A DNA stretch of 64,000 nt from Coprococcus comes ATCC 27758. Lineage in GTDB: Bacteria; Bacillota; Clostridia; Lachnospirales; Lachnospiraceae. The position numbers and the translations under genes were made by a program. Below are positions 7,468 to 15,945 of this stretch, piece after piece. The DNA lies in contig NZ_CP102277.1 of the NCBI RefSeq assembly GCF_025149785.1, forward strand, positions 1,550,001 through 1,614,000, in the 5' to 3' direction. The notes under the pieces were generated by a model. The model saw only the letters and a list, made by a program, of their open reading frames with translations. It was not told the origin of the DNA and did no database searches. Each line of letters opens with the position of its first letter. The first letter of the stretch is position 1.

Positions 7468-7746
7468 CTAGCAGCCGCATCCGCCGTTGCCACAGCCGTT
7501 TCCACATCCGCATCCATTACCGCATCCGTTACCGAATCCGTTGCCGAATCCACCACAGCAGCAGAGAAGAAGGATGATCCACAGGCAGCTGTCATTTCCA
7601 CATCCACATCCGTCGCCATTGCGTCCCCATCCGCCACAGCAGCAGAGGAGAAGAATGATCCATACGCAGGAAGACATTCCGCAGCCACATCCACAGTTAT
7701 CCATAGAATTTCCACATCCGCAGTTTGTTGCACTTAATTCACTCAT
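7468..7746 (-). CDS. Cysteine/glycine-rich protein (chorion class high-cysteine type)
   Basis: 92 residues from ATG 7746 (CTGGAGG upstream). About a quarter is Cys. Two copies of a C(V/L)WIILLLCCCGG block (about residues 27-40 and 54-67) alternate with Cys-Gly-Asn repeats such as CGCGN. Proteins like this in Clostridia carry the database name 'chorion class high-cysteine HCB protein 13' but have no proven role. The hydrophobic blocks could insert in a membrane and the cysteines could bind metal or cross-link, perhaps in a spore or envelope layer (inference). Stands alone on the minus strand. Confidence 0.75.
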   Translation of the reverse strand: MSELSATNCGCGNSMDNCGCGCGMSSCVWIILLLCCCGGWGRNGDGCGCGNDSCLWIILLLCCCGGFGNGFGNGCGNGCGCGNGCGNGGCGC

Positions 7747-7881
7747 ATTTGATAGCCTCCAGTAAGGTTTCTTTACACTTCATCATATGTAAGGAGGCAT
7801 GTCAGTGTTTCAAAAAAGTTCCGAAGAAATTGGCATCTGATTTCAGAAAGAATATTCTAATAGAAAAAGGATATTTTAAAT

Positions 7882-8826
7882 ATGAAAGATTTGAAACGGA
7901 AAATCCACTACTGGTGTTCGGATACAATGCGTAACAAAATCACTGGAAAGGGCGTCGTTTGTGCCGTTCTGGATACAGGGATCACACAGCACCCGGATCT
8001 TATCGGCCGCATCGTGGGATGGAAGGACTGTGTACAGGGGAAGAAAACCATATATGATGACAATGGACACGGAACCCATGTGGCAGGAATTCTTGCCGGA
8101 AATGGAAAAAGCGGAAGAGGCCTGTACAGCGGAATGGCACCGGAGGCGCAGATCTTTGCTGTCAAGGTGCTGAATCAGAGAGGTGGTGGAAAAATCCGGG
8201 ATGTGATAAACGGGATCCGGTACGTGTTGTTAAAACAAAAGGAAATGAAGATCCGGATCGTCAATATTTCGATTGGAACTCTTCCTCATAAGAAGGATCC
8301 GGAAGATGAATTGTTCCTGTTCTGGGTAGAACGGCTCTGGGATGCCGGTCTGGTAGTCGTAACGGCGGCAGGAAACAAAGGGCCAAAGGAAGGGAGCGTC
8401 ACGATACCGGGAAACAGCCGGAAGGTGATCACAGTTGGGGCGGATGAAGAACTGGGAAAGAAGTATTCCGGCTGTGGGCCGACCGGAGATTGTATTAAAA
8501 AACCGGATCTTGCCGTGCCGGGGAACCGGATCTATTCCTGCAATTACCTGTATCCGGTGCGGAGCCCTTATGCCTATATTCCGAAAACCGGGACTTCTAT
8601 GGCAACTCCGGTAGTGTCCGGGGCAGCGGCTCTGGTTTTGCAAAAATACCCGGATATGTGTAATCTGGAACTTAAATACAGACTGTGGAATTCCTGTGAA
8701 AAGGGCAGATATTATGACCAGAGACAGGGACATGGGAACCTGCATGTAGAAAAATTTCTTGAATGTCAAGAAAAAATACTTGACACCAATGAAAATCTGT
8801 TATATGATAGCACAGGTGATAAGTGA
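7882..8826 (+). CDS. Subtilisin-like serine protease (S8), cytoplasmic
   Basis: 314 residues from ATG 7882 (AAAAGGA upstream). All three catalytic elements are present: AVLDTGI (Asp about 33), NGHGTHVAGILAG (His about 68) and GTSMATPVVSGAA (Ser about 239), plus AAGNKG for the oxyanion-hole Asn region. There is no signal peptide or propeptide, so it probably acts inside the cell, like intracellular subtilisins. The stop overlaps the ylxM start by one base, and a promoter for ylxM lies inside the 3' end. A 13-codon reading frame with a better ribosome site lies at 7799-7840. Confidence 0.93.
   Translation: MKDLKRKIHYWCSDTMRNKITGKGVVCAVLDTGITQHPDLIGRIVGWKDCVQGKKTIYDDNGHGTHVAGILAGNGKSGRGLYSGMAPEAQIFAVKVLNQRGGGKIRDVINGIRYVLLKQKEMKIRIVNISIGTLPHKKDPEDELFLFWVERLWDAGLVVVTAAGNKGPKEGSVTIPGNSRKVITVGADEELGKKYSGCGPTGDCIKKPDLAVPGNRIYSCNYLYPVRSPYAYIPKTGTSMATPVVSGAAALVLQKYPDMCNLELKYRLWNSCEKGRYYDQRQGHGNLHVEKFLECQEKILDTNENLLYDSTGDK
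8780..8808 (+). promoter_or_regulatory. Sigma-A promoter for ylxM-ffh
   Basis: TTGACA (8780-8785), 17-base spacer, TATGAT (8803-8808), inside the last codons of the protease gene and 18 bases before ylxM. It lets the targeting genes be expressed independently of the protease. Confidence 0.8.
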
Positions 8827-9170
8827 TGGACGAGATTTTAAAGCAGACATTATTATATGATTTTTATGGTGAGCTTTTGACAAAACATCAGAAAGAGATT
8901 TATGAACAGGCAGTTCTTGAAGATTATTCGCTCAGCGAGATCGCAAGAGATGCGGGGATCAGCAGACAGGGTGTTCATGATATGATCCGGCGCTGTAACA
9001 AGAGTCTGGAGGATTATGAAGCGAAGCTGCATTTGGTGGAGAAGTTCATGTCTGTGAAAAAAAAAGTCCATGAGATCGATCTGCTTCTTGAGAATTATGA
9101 AGAGCAGGACGAAAAAGAACTGATAAAGAAAGTGAAAAAGCTTTCAGGAGAGATCATAGAGGAGTTATAA
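8826..9170 (+). CDS. ylxM: YlxM family DNA-binding/SRP-associated protein
   Basis: 114 residues from ATG 8826 (AGGTGAT upstream; the GTG at 8823 is less well placed). Sigma-like helix-turn-helix (LSEIARDAGISRQGVHDMIRR, read in two parts: LSEIARDAGIS and RQGVHDMIRR) followed by a long charged helix. UPF0122/YlxM is nearly always encoded beside ffh in Firmicutes, as here (one base between). In streptococci it modulates the signal recognition particle. The role here follows from family and position. Confidence 0.93.
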   Translation: MDEILKQTLLYDFYGELLTKHQKEIYEQAVLEDYSLSEIARDAGISRQGVHDMIRRCNKSLEDYEAKLHLVEKFMSVKKKVHEIDLLLENYEEQDEKELIKKVKKLSGEIIEEL

Positions 9171-9171
9171 C

Positions 9172-10536
9172 ATGGCATTTGACAGTTTGACAGAAAAACT
9201 TCAGAACGTATTCAAGAATTTAAGAAGTAAGGGACGACTTACAGAAGATGATGTAAAAGCGGCTCTGCGTGAAGTTAAGATGGCTCTTCTGGAGGCAGAT
9301 GTTAACTTCAAAGTTGTCAAAAATTTTGTAAAAAGTGTGCAGGAGCGTGCAGTCGGACAGGATGTGATGAGCGGACTGAATCCGGGACAGATGGTGATCA
9401 AGATCGTGAATGACGAGCTGGTGAATCTGATGGGCTCTGAGACAACGGAGATTAAATTCCAGCCGGGAAGCCAGAAGACGGTCATTATGATGATGGGTCT
9501 TCAGGGAGCAGGTAAAACAACGACCACAGCAAAGCTTGCAGGAAAGTTCAAGCTGAAAGGTAAGAAGCCTCTTCTGGTAGCATGTGATGTCTACAGACCT
9601 GCAGCTATTAAACAGTTGCAGATCAACGGAGAGAAGCAGGGTGTGGAAGTGTTCTCCATGGGAGATAATCAGAAGCCGGCGAATATCGCTAAAGCAGCAC
9701 TGGAGCATGCTGAAAAGAATGGCAACAATGTGATTATTCTGGATACTGCAGGACGTCTTCATATTGATGAAGAGATGATGGAAGAACTGCAGGAGATTAA
9801 GAACACGGTCGAGGTTCATCAGAGTATTCTCGTTGTCGATGCAATGACTGGTCAGGACGCCGTGAATGTTGCAGAGAACTTTAATGAGAAGATTGGTATA
9901 GATGGAGTAATCGTCACAAAGCTTGACGGCGATACCAGAGGTGGTGCGGCACTTTCGATCAAGGCAGTCACCGGATGCCCGATCCTTTATGTGGGTATGG
10001 GTGAAAAATTATCAGATTTGGAGCAGTTTTATCCGGATCGTATGGCTTCCAGAATCCTTGGTATGGGGGATGTACTCAGCCTGATCGAGAAAGCCGGCGA
10101 AGAGATCGACGAAGAACAGGCACGTAAGATGACAGAAAAACTCAAAAAGTCGCAGTTTGATTTTGAGGACTATCTGGAAAGTATGAAACAGATGCGCAAG
10201 ATGGGCGGTCTTGGAAGTATCATGAATATGCTTCCCGGACTTGGCGGCATGGGTGGCCTTGGCAAAGGCAAGATGCCCGATATCGATGCGGATGATGCGG
10301 AACAGAAGATGGCAAGAGTCGAAGCAATCATTTATTCCATGACGATCAAGGAACGTCAGAATCCGGACATCATCACTCCGCAGAGAAAGCGAAGAATCGC
10401 AGCAGGAGCCGGAGTTGACATTTCGGAAGTCAACAAGATGATGAAGCAGTTCGAGCAGATGCGCAAGATGATGAAGTCTTTCCCGGGAATGATGGGCGGG
10501 AAAGGTAAAAAAGGCAAGTTCAAGATGCCTTTCTAA
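9172..10536 (+). CDS. ffh: Signal recognition particle GTPase Ffh
   Basis: 454 residues, the usual length. N domain (about 1-90), GTPase G domain with GLQGAGKTTTTAKLA (P loop, about 107), DTAGRLH, TKLDGD, and the C-terminal Met-rich M domain (about 300-454, with GLGSIMNMLPG and repeated MM/KM) that binds 4.5S RNA and signal peptides. Directs co-translational targeting of membrane and secreted proteins to FtsY and SecYEG. Start at ATG 9172, directly behind ylxM. Confidence 0.98.
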   Translation: MAFDSLTEKLQNVFKNLRSKGRLTEDDVKAALREVKMALLEADVNFKVVKNFVKSVQERAVGQDVMSGLNPGQMVIKIVNDELVNLMGSETTEIKFQPGSQKTVIMMMGLQGAGKTTTTAKLAGKFKLKGKKPLLVACDVYRPAAIKQLQINGEKQGVEVFSMGDNQKPANIAKAALEHAEKNGNNVIILDTAGRLHIDEEMMEELQEIKNTVEVHQSILVVDAMTGQDAVNVAENFNEKIGIDGVIVTKLDGDTRGGAALSIKAVTGCPILYVGMGEKLSDLEQFYPDRMASRILGMGDVLSLIEKAGEEIDEEQARKMTEKLKKSQFDFEDYLESMKQMRKMGGLGSIMNMLPGLGGMGGLGKGKMPDIDADDAEQKMARVEAIIYSMTIKERQNPDIITPQRKRRIAAGAGVDISEVNKMMKQFEQMRKMMKSFPGMMGGKGKKGKFKMPF

Positions 10537-10615
10537 AGGAGATATATTCCGCAGACCATGCGTGATATATAGATAAACTATTATAAATACAAATTGTTTT
10601 ATGGAGGAAAGTAAA

Positions 10616-10861
10616 ATGGCAGTAAAAATCAGATTAAGAAGAATGGGACAGAAGAAAGCTCCTTTCTATAGAATCGTTGTTTCTGATTCTAGATCACCAA
10701 GAGACGGAAAATTCATCGAAGAAATCGGAACATACGATCCAACTCAGGATCCTAGCGTATTCAAAGTAGATGAAGAAGCAGCTAAAAAATGGTTAAACAA
10801 CGGTGCTCAGCCTACAGAAGTAGTTGGAAAAATCTTTAAGGCAGCAGGTATTGAAAAATAG
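10616..10861 (+). CDS. rpsP: 30S ribosomal protein S16
   Basis: 81 residues beginning [19 protein letters not shown], the typical S16 start. ATG 10616 follows TGGAGGAAAG; an upstream in-frame ATG at 10601 overlaps that site and is not used. Contains the conserved [19 protein letters not shown] segment. Assembles early into the 30S body. Seventy-nine bases after ffh, followed by khpA, the standard order in Firmicutes. Confidence 0.97.
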   Translation: MAVKIRLRRMGQKKAPFYRIVVSDSRSPRDGKFIEEIGTYDPTQDPSVFKVDEEAAKKWLNNGAQPTEVVGKIFKAAGIEK

Positions 10862-10884
10862 GTTGCTTCGCGGAGGTGCGAGTG

Positions 10885-11115
10885 ATGAAAAATTTAGTAG
10901 AAGTAATTACGAAAGCACTTGTGGACAATCCTGAAGGCGTCGTGGTTACGGAAAAACAGGAAGGCAAGACTACCGTGATCGAAGTACATGTCGCAGATAA
11001 TGATATGGGAAAGGTGATCGGTAAGCAAGGCCGAATTGCGAAAGCAATCCGTTCCGTTGTAAAGGCAGCCGCGGCCAAAGAAGACAAAAAAGTCGTGGTT
11101 GAAATTATGCAATAG
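10885..11115 (+). CDS. khpA: KH-domain RNA-binding protein KhpA
   Basis: 76 residues from ATG 10885 (CGGAGG eight bases upstream). A single KH domain with the GxxG loop in KVIGKQGRIAKAIRSVVKA (about residues 36-54). KhpA (YlqC) partners KhpB/EloR and affects cell elongation and small-RNA-linked regulation in other Firmicutes. Lies between rpsP and rimM as usual; a terminator follows immediately. Confidence 0.95.
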   Translation: MKNLVEVITKALVDNPEGVVVTEKQEGKTTVIEVHVADNDMGKVIGKQGRIAKAIRSVVKAAAAKEDKKVVVEIMQ

Positions 11116-11124
11116 CATAAAAAT

Positions 11125-11160
11125 AAAACGCAGGTAAATTTATTTTTATCTGCGTTTTTT
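11125..11160 (+). terminator. Terminator after khpA
   Basis: AAAACGCAG (11125-11133) pairs with CTGCGTTTT (11150-11158), followed by further T. The AT-rich loop is 16 bases. Confidence 0.85.
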
Positions 11161-11220
11161 ATCATGCCTTAGTATGCAAGTGAAGCTGCCAATGACAGAT
11201 TCACTGTATCTGGGGATGGA

Positions 11221-11257
11221 GAAAAAGTCACTTCAAAAGACGAAAACAGACTTTTTC
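11221..11257 (+). promoter_or_regulatory. Hairpin in the rimM leader
   Basis: GAAAAAGTC (11221-11229) pairs perfectly with GACTTTTTC (11249-11257), 38 bases before rimM. The second arm has a short T run, so it could act as a weak terminator or attenuator of rimM-trmD, or just be an mRNA structure. Confidence 0.35.
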
Positions 11258-11294
11258 GGTGTAAAGTTTATCTTATGCTAAGAAAGGACAAAGT

Positions 11295-11807
11295 ATGCAA
11301 CAAAATGATTACCTGCAAGTTGGCGTGATCACATCTACCCACGGAATCAAAGGTGAAGTCAAAGTATTTCCGACAACGGATGATCCAAACCGCTTCCGTG
11401 CTCTGAAAGATGTGGTTCTTGATACAGGAAAAGAACAGATTCCCCTTGAAATTGAAGGTGTAAAATTCTTTAAACAGTATGTGATTCTGAAGTTCAAAGG
11501 GATCGATAACATAAATGATATTGAAAAATACAGAAAGATGCCGCTTCTTGTATCTCGTGAGAATGCCGTGGAACTGGAAGAGGATGAGTATTACATGGCA
11601 GATATCATCGGCATGGATGTCTACACTGAGGACGGTGAAAAATTCGGTGTCCTGGAAGATATTATGGAAACCGGTGCGAATGATGTCTATGTGGTATCGA
11701 CAGAGGCGCACACAGAGGTGCTTCTTCCGGCAATCCATGACTGTATTCTGGATGTAGATACTGAGAATAGGAAAATGACTGTTCATCTGATGGACGGACT
11801 GATTTAA
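11295..11807 (+). CDS. rimM: Ribosome maturation factor RimM
   Basis: 170 residues from ATG 11295 (AGAAAGGA upstream). N-terminal beta-barrel with [16 protein letters not shown] and the [14 protein letters not shown] segment, C-terminal PRC-barrel with [12 protein letters not shown] and [10 protein letters not shown]. RimM assists 30S head assembly around S19 and 16S helices. 24 bases upstream of trmD, as in most bacteria. Confidence 0.97.
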   Translation: MQQNDYLQVGVITSTHGIKGEVKVFPTTDDPNRFRALKDVVLDTGKEQIPLEIEGVKFFKQYVILKFKGIDNINDIEKYRKMPLLVSRENAVELEEDEYYMADIIGMDVYTEDGEKFGVLEDIMETGANDVYVVSTEAHTEVLLPAIHDCILDVDTENRKMTVHLMDGLI

Positions 11808-11831
11808 GCGACAGAATAGTAGGAGAACAAT

Positions 11832-12602
11832 ATGAGATTTGATATCATGACGCTTTTTCCGGAGATGGTGATGAACGGTCTGGAAACCAGTATTATCGGA
11901 AGAGCCGTGAAGAATAAAATTCTTGAGATTGAAGCCTGGAATATCCGGGACTACGCATTTAACAAGCACAGCAGTGTGGATGATTATCCGTATGGCGGCG
12001 GCGCAGGGATGCTGATGCAGGCAGAGCCGGTTTACCAGACCTATCTTGCCATTCAGGAAAAAGCAGCCCTCCCGGAAGGAAAGAGACCACGTGTGATTTA
12101 TCTTTCCCCGCAGGGGAAGCCGTTTAACCAGAAGATGGCAGAAGATTTTGCGAAAGAAGACGAACTGGTGCTTTTGTGCGGACATTACGAAGGAATCGAT
12201 GAACGTGTGCTGGAGGAGATCGTAACGGATTATGTGTCAGCCGGCGATTATGTACTGACAGGCGGTGAACTTCCGGCAATGATGATCGTGGATGCGGTAT
12301 CCCGCCTGATTCCGGGTGTTCTGCATAATGATGTATCTGCAGAATTTGAGAGTTTTCAGGACAATCTCCTGGAATATCCGCAGTATTCCAGACCGGAGAT
12401 CTGGCACGACAGGCAGGTTCCACCAATCCTTTTATCCGGTCATCATGCCAATGTAGAGAAATGGCGCAGAGAGCAGTCCGTGATCCGTACTGCAAAATGG
12501 CGTCCGGACCTTCTGGAAGACGCAGAGCTTACCATGAAAGAAAGAGAACTTGCAGAAGAGATTATAGAAAATCGAGAAAAAGACTTGAAAAATGAAGAAT
12601 AA
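11832..12602 (+). CDS. trmD: tRNA (guanine37-N1)-methyltransferase TrmD
   Basis: 256 residues. SPOUT methyltransferase with the trefoil-knot SAM site: LLCGHYEGIDERV (about 113-125) and DYVLTGGELPAMMIVDAVSR. N terminus MRFDIMTLFPEMV and the SSVDDYPYGGGAGM loop are typical. Methylates G37 of tRNAs, preventing +1 frameshifts. Starts with AGGAGAACA upstream; its last codons hold the rplS promoter. Confidence 0.98.
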   Translation: MRFDIMTLFPEMVMNGLETSIIGRAVKNKILEIEAWNIRDYAFNKHSSVDDYPYGGGAGMLMQAEPVYQTYLAIQEKAALPEGKRPRVIYLSPQGKPFNQKMAEDFAKEDELVLLCGHYEGIDERVLEEIVTDYVSAGDYVLTGGELPAMMIVDAVSRLIPGVLHNDVSAEFESFQDNLLEYPQYSRPEIWHDRQVPPILLSGHHANVEKWRREQSVIRTAKWRPDLLEDAELTMKERELAEEIIENREKDLKNEE

Positions 12603-12613
12603 TGTGTTAATAT
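12585..12613 (+). promoter_or_regulatory. Sigma-A promoter of rplS
   Basis: TTGAAA (12585-12590), 17-base spacer, TAATAT (12608-12613). Starts the structured L19 leader; lies over the trmD stop. Confidence 0.75.
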
Positions 12614-12618
12614 ATAGC

Positions 12619-12677
12619 ACGTTGTGATGAAAACAGAGATGGTCCTCTGATACGATAGAAAAGCGTATTAAGAACGT
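12619..12677 (+). promoter_or_regulatory. Structured L19 (rplS) leader RNA
   Basis: Directly behind the promoter the leader can fold as a three-way junction: outer stem ACGTT (12619-12623)/AACGT (12673-12677), inner hairpins CAGAG (12634-12638)/CTCTG (12645-12649) and ATACG (12650-12654)/CGTAT (12664-12668). A ribosomal protein L19 leader motif is known upstream of rplS in Firmicutes and is thought to mediate autoregulation; this structure and position match that idea. Match to the published model was not computed. Confidence 0.65.
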
Positions 12678-12700
12678 CAAAATATGAAGGAGGTTCACAC

Positions 12701-13048
12701 ATGAACGAAATTATTAAGAACATTGAAGCAGCTCAGTTAAAAGAAAATGCTCCGGAATTCCACGTAGGAGATACTGTAAAAGTTTATGGTAAGATCAAAG
12801 AAGGAAACCGTGAGAGAATTCAGGTATTCGAAGGTACTGTATTAAAGAGACAGGGCGGCGGAGCAAGAGAAACATTTACAGTAAGAAAGAGCTCTAACGG
12901 AATCGGCGTTGAGAAGACATGGCCGCTTCACTCACCAAACGTTGAAAAAGTAGAAGTTGTTCGTAAAGGTAAAGTAAGACGTGCAAAACTGAACTACTTA
13001 AGAGATCGTGTAGGTAAGAGAGCAAAAGTTAAAGAATTAGTAAAATAG
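12701..13048 (+). CDS. rplS: 50S ribosomal protein L19
   Basis: 115 residues, start ATG 12701 behind GAAGGAGG. Typical features: [51 protein letters not shown], and [20 protein letters not shown]. Sits at the 30S-50S interface. It has its own promoter and leader and is followed by a strong terminator. Confidence 0.98.
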   Translation: MNEIIKNIEAAQLKENAPEFHVGDTVKVYGKIKEGNRERIQVFEGTVLKRQGGGARETFTVRKSSNGIGVEKTWPLHSPNVEKVEVVRKGKVRRAKLNYLRDRVGKRAKVKELVK

Positions 13049-13057
13049 TAAATGCTT

Positions 13058-13093
13058 AAAGAGGGACAAATACGACAGGTACTTGTCCCTTTT
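13058..13093 (+). terminator. Terminator after rplS
   Basis: AAAGAGGGACAA pairs with TTGTCCCTTTT around a 13-base loop, ending in a T run. Confidence 0.85.
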
Positions 13094-13116
13094 GCTAATA
13101 TAGGATATGATAACAG

Positions 13117-13710
13117 ATGAGACATAGAAAAAGAAAAGAACTCAGATTTGACAGAAAGCATAGAAAACATATCAATTTGAAATGGATTCCCGAAGTATTT
13201 GGATGGGTATTCCAAATTGTGCTCGTCTGCCTGTGCGCATTTGTGTTTGTGTGGTATTTCGGGCATCAGATCAGTAATATCGGAGAGTCCATGAACCCGG
13301 TGATTCGGAATGGGGATGTGGTTTTGGTAAACCGGATCGTATATGATGCCAGTACACCGAAGCGCGGAGACATTATCGTGTTCAAACCAAAGGGGAATGA
13401 GAACCTTCATTCCTATATTAAAAGGATTATCGGACTTCCGGGCGAAAGTGTTGAGATCAGGGATGGAGAGATTTATATCAACAACAGAAAGCTGAATGAA
13501 AAGTATGAGACTACTGCAATTGCAGATACAGGTATTGCCAGTGAGAAGATCGTTCTCGGTGGAGATGAGTATTTTGTCCTTGGCGACAACCGGGAGAGCA
13601 GTGAAGACAGCCGGATGGCTGATATTGGAAATGTAAAGCGTTCCGAGATTGAAGGGAAAGTATGGTTTATCCTTTCCCCGAAAGACCGTTTCGGACTGCT
13701 TGGTAAATAG
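13117..13710 (+). CDS. lepB: Type I signal peptidase (first copy)
   Basis: 197 residues. Basic N-terminal tail (about 1-22), one membrane segment (about 25-48, FQIVLVCLCAFVFVWYFG), then the catalytic domain: Ser in GESMNPVI (about residue 58), Lys in SYIKRIIGLPGE (about 106), and the GDNRESSEDSR box. Removes signal peptides on the outer face of the membrane. A second copy follows RbgA at 14575. The two differ clearly in N terminus and may have different substrates or timing. Confidence 0.95.
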   Translation: MRHRKRKELRFDRKHRKHINLKWIPEVFGWVFQIVLVCLCAFVFVWYFGHQISNIGESMNPVIRNGDVVLVNRIVYDASTPKRGDIIVFKPKGNENLHSYIKRIIGLPGESVEIRDGEIYINNRKLNEKYETTAIADTGIASEKIVLGGDEYFVLGDNRESSEDSRMADIGNVKRSEIEGKVWFILSPKDRFGLLGK

Positions 13711-13724
13711 AAGGAGGAAACTGG

Positions 13725-14582
13725 ATGAATTTTCAATGGTATCCGGGGCATATGACAAAGGCCAAAAGGATGATGCAGGAGAATATCAAACTGATCGATC
13801 TTGTGATCGAACTGGTTGATGCAAGAGTTCCGATGAGCAGCCGGAATCCGGACATCGATGAACTTGGAAAGAATAAAGCAAGACTGATCCTGCTCAATAA
13901 GGCAGATCTTGCAGATGAGAAGCAGACAGAAGAGTGGATCGGCTATTTCCGTGGAAAAGGATATTCGGCAGTTAAGGTTAATTCCCGTAAAGGCGGTGGG
14001 ATTAAGTCTATTCAGGGAGTGATCCAGGAAGCATGTAAAGAAAAGACAGAGCGTGACCGTAAGAGAGGGATTCTGAACCGTCCGGTCCGTGCGATGGTAG
14101 TCGGAATCCCGAATGTCGGAAAGTCTACTTTTATCAATGCACTTGCCGGAAAAGCCTGTGCAAAGACCGGTAACAAACCGGGTGTGACCAAAGGAAAGCA
14201 ATGGATCCGTCTAAACAAGAACGTAGAGCTTCTCGATACACCGGGAATTCTCTGGCCGAAGTTTGAGGACCAGCAGGTGGGACTGCGCCTTGCATTTATC
14301 GGGTCGATCAAGGATGAGATCATGAATCTGGAAGAGCTTGCGGCGGAGCTGATCAGCTTTATGCAGGATGCTTATCCGGGTGTTCTTGCTGAGAAATATA
14401 CGATCAACGAAAAGCAGAACAGCTACAGTGTATTGGAAGCAATTGCTGAGAGCCGCCATTGTCTGGTGCGTGGAAATGAATTAGATACCGCAAAAGCAGC
14501 TGGTATGCTGCTGGATGATTTCCGAAATGGAAGACTTGGAAGGATCACACTTGAATTTGTAAAGGAGTATACAAATGAGTAA
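13725..14582 (+). CDS. rbgA: Ribosome biogenesis GTPase RbgA (YlqF)
   Basis: 285 residues from ATG 13725 (GGAGGAAAC upstream). Circularly permuted GTPase: NKADL (G4, about 65) comes before GIPNVGKSTF (G1, about 126) and DTPGIL (G3, about 172). N-terminal WYPGHMTKAKR is diagnostic. Needed for late 50S maturation (L16 incorporation). Its 3' end overlaps the second lepB by 8 bases. Confidence 0.97.
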   Translation: MNFQWYPGHMTKAKRMMQENIKLIDLVIELVDARVPMSSRNPDIDELGKNKARLILLNKADLADEKQTEEWIGYFRGKGYSAVKVNSRKGGGIKSIQGVIQEACKEKTERDRKRGILNRPVRAMVVGIPNVGKSTFINALAGKACAKTGNKPGVTKGKQWIRLNKNVELLDTPGILWPKFEDQQVGLRLAFIGSIKDEIMNLEELAAELISFMQDAYPGVLAEKYTINEKQNSYSVLEAIAESRHCLVRGNELDTAKAAGMLLDDFRNGRLGRITLEFVKEYTNE

Positions 14583-15150
14583 GGAAGACAACAAGGAAGA
14601 AGCTCCGGAGCAGGAGCAGAGTATATGGAGATCACTGGGAGGAACTCTTCTGTATCTTCTGGTCATTGTTCTGCTGACATGGGTGATCGTCACCTTTGTC
14701 GGACAGCGCACAAAAGTAGACGGTCATTCAATGGAGCCGACACTTTCAGACGGAGATAACCTGATCGTGGATAAGCTCAGCTACCGCTTCCGCGATCCGG
14801 AGAGATATGATATTATTGTATTCCCTTACCAACATGCAGAGAATACCTATTATATCAAACGTATCATCGGACTGCCCGGTGAGACTGTGCAGGTAATCGA
14901 TGGATATATGTATATTAATGGCAAAAAGCTGGATGAACATTATGGTGCAGAGGTGATGGAAGATCCGGGAATTGCAGCAGAGCCGATTAAACTGGGAGAT
15001 GATGAATATTTTGTCCTAGGAGATAACCGGAATCACAGCTCGGACAGTCGTGTGGCAAGTGTGGGTGTACTTACCCGTGATATGCTGATCGGGCGTGCCT
15101 GGGTAAGAATTTATCCGTTCAACAAAATCGGAGTGATAAAGCATGAGTAA
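14575..15150 (+). CDS. lepB: Type I signal peptidase (second copy)
   Basis: 191 residues, ATG 14575 inside the end of rbgA. Acidic N terminus (about 1-18), membrane segment (about 22-42, LLYLLVIVLLTWVIVTFVG), Ser in GHSMEPTL (about 54), Lys in YYIKRIIGLPGE (about 100), GDNRNHSSDSR box. A complete enzyme. The acidic tail contrasts with the basic tail of the first copy. Overlaps rnhB by 8 bases, so translation is coupled. Confidence 0.95.
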   Translation: MSKEDNKEEAPEQEQSIWRSLGGTLLYLLVIVLLTWVIVTFVGQRTKVDGHSMEPTLSDGDNLIVDKLSYRFRDPERYDIIVFPYQHAENTYYIKRIIGLPGETVQVIDGYMYINGKKLDEHYGAEVMEDPGIAAEPIKLGDDEYFVLGDNRNHSSDSRVASVGVLTRDMLIGRAWVRIYPFNKIGVIKHE

Positions 15151-15904
15151 AGAAAGTATCAAAGAGATCGACAGCCGTTTAAAAATGGCAGAGGATGCCG
15201 AAAGGGAGCAGCTGATGAAGGTCTATGCGCCGGATGACAGAGCTGGTGTGCAAAAACTTCTGGAAAAGTACAGAAAGCAGAAGGAAAAGCTGCTTGCCGA
15301 AAAAGAGCGCCTTGCGAAAATGCGTCAGTACGAAGAAAAATATGCTGACCATGCGTTTATCTGTGGAATTGACGAGGTGGGAAGGGGACCACTTGCGGGT
15401 CCGGTGGTTGCAGGAGCCGTGATCCTGCCCAAAGAGTGCGAGATCCTTTATATAAATGATTCCAAGAAGCTTTCCGCAGCAAAAAGAGATGAGCTTTATG
15501 ATGAGATCATGGACAAAGCAGTTGCGGTAGGTCTCGGGATGGCTTCCCCTGCAAGGATTGACGAGATCAATATTCTGCAGGCAACTTACGAAGCCATGCG
15601 TCAGGCGATTGGCAATTTGAAAGTCGAGCCGGATCTGCTTTTAAATGATGCAGTTACCATTCCGGAGGTTGTGATTCCACAGGTTCCAATCATCAAGGGA
15701 GATGCGAAAAGCGTATCCATCGCTGCAGCAAGTATTGTGGCAAAGGTAACAAGAGATCGTCTGATGGAAGAGTATGATAAGGTACTTCCGGGATATGGAT
15801 TCGCGTCCAACAAAGGTTATGGATCAGCAGAACATATCAAAGCGCTTCAGACGCTTGGACCGACACCGATCCACAGAAGAAGTTTTATCGGACACTTCGT
15901 ATAA
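15143..15904 (+). CDS. rnhB: Ribonuclease HII
   Basis: 253 residues. Catalytic domain from about residue 70 with GIDEVGRGPLAGPVVAGAVI (first Asp-Glu pair), INDSKKLSAAKRDELY and KGDAKSVSIAAASIVAKVTR. The N-terminal 65 residues are a charged helical extension (LLEKYRKQKEKLLAEKERLA), common in Firmicute RNase HII. Removes ribonucleotides misincorporated in DNA. The C terminus IHRRSFIGHFV is intact. Confidence 0.97.
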   Translation: MSKESIKEIDSRLKMAEDAEREQLMKVYAPDDRAGVQKLLEKYRKQKEKLLAEKERLAKMRQYEEKYADHAFICGIDEVGRGPLAGPVVAGAVILPKECEILYINDSKKLSAAKRDELYDEIMDKAVAVGLGMASPARIDEINILQATYEAMRQAIGNLKVEPDLLLNDAVTIPEVVIPQVPIIKGDAKSVSIAAASIVAKVTRDRLMEEYDKVLPGYGFASNKGYGSAEHIKALQTLGPTPIHRRSFIGHFV

Positions 15905-15945
15905 AAATCCGTCAGAACAGGTAGAAGATCAGATCCAAAAGGCGA

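Noticed and set aside
11174-11281. 35-codon frame between khpA and rimM
   Set aside because: It overlaps the rimM leader hairpin, has no ribosome site and no known similarity visible by eye; likely chance.
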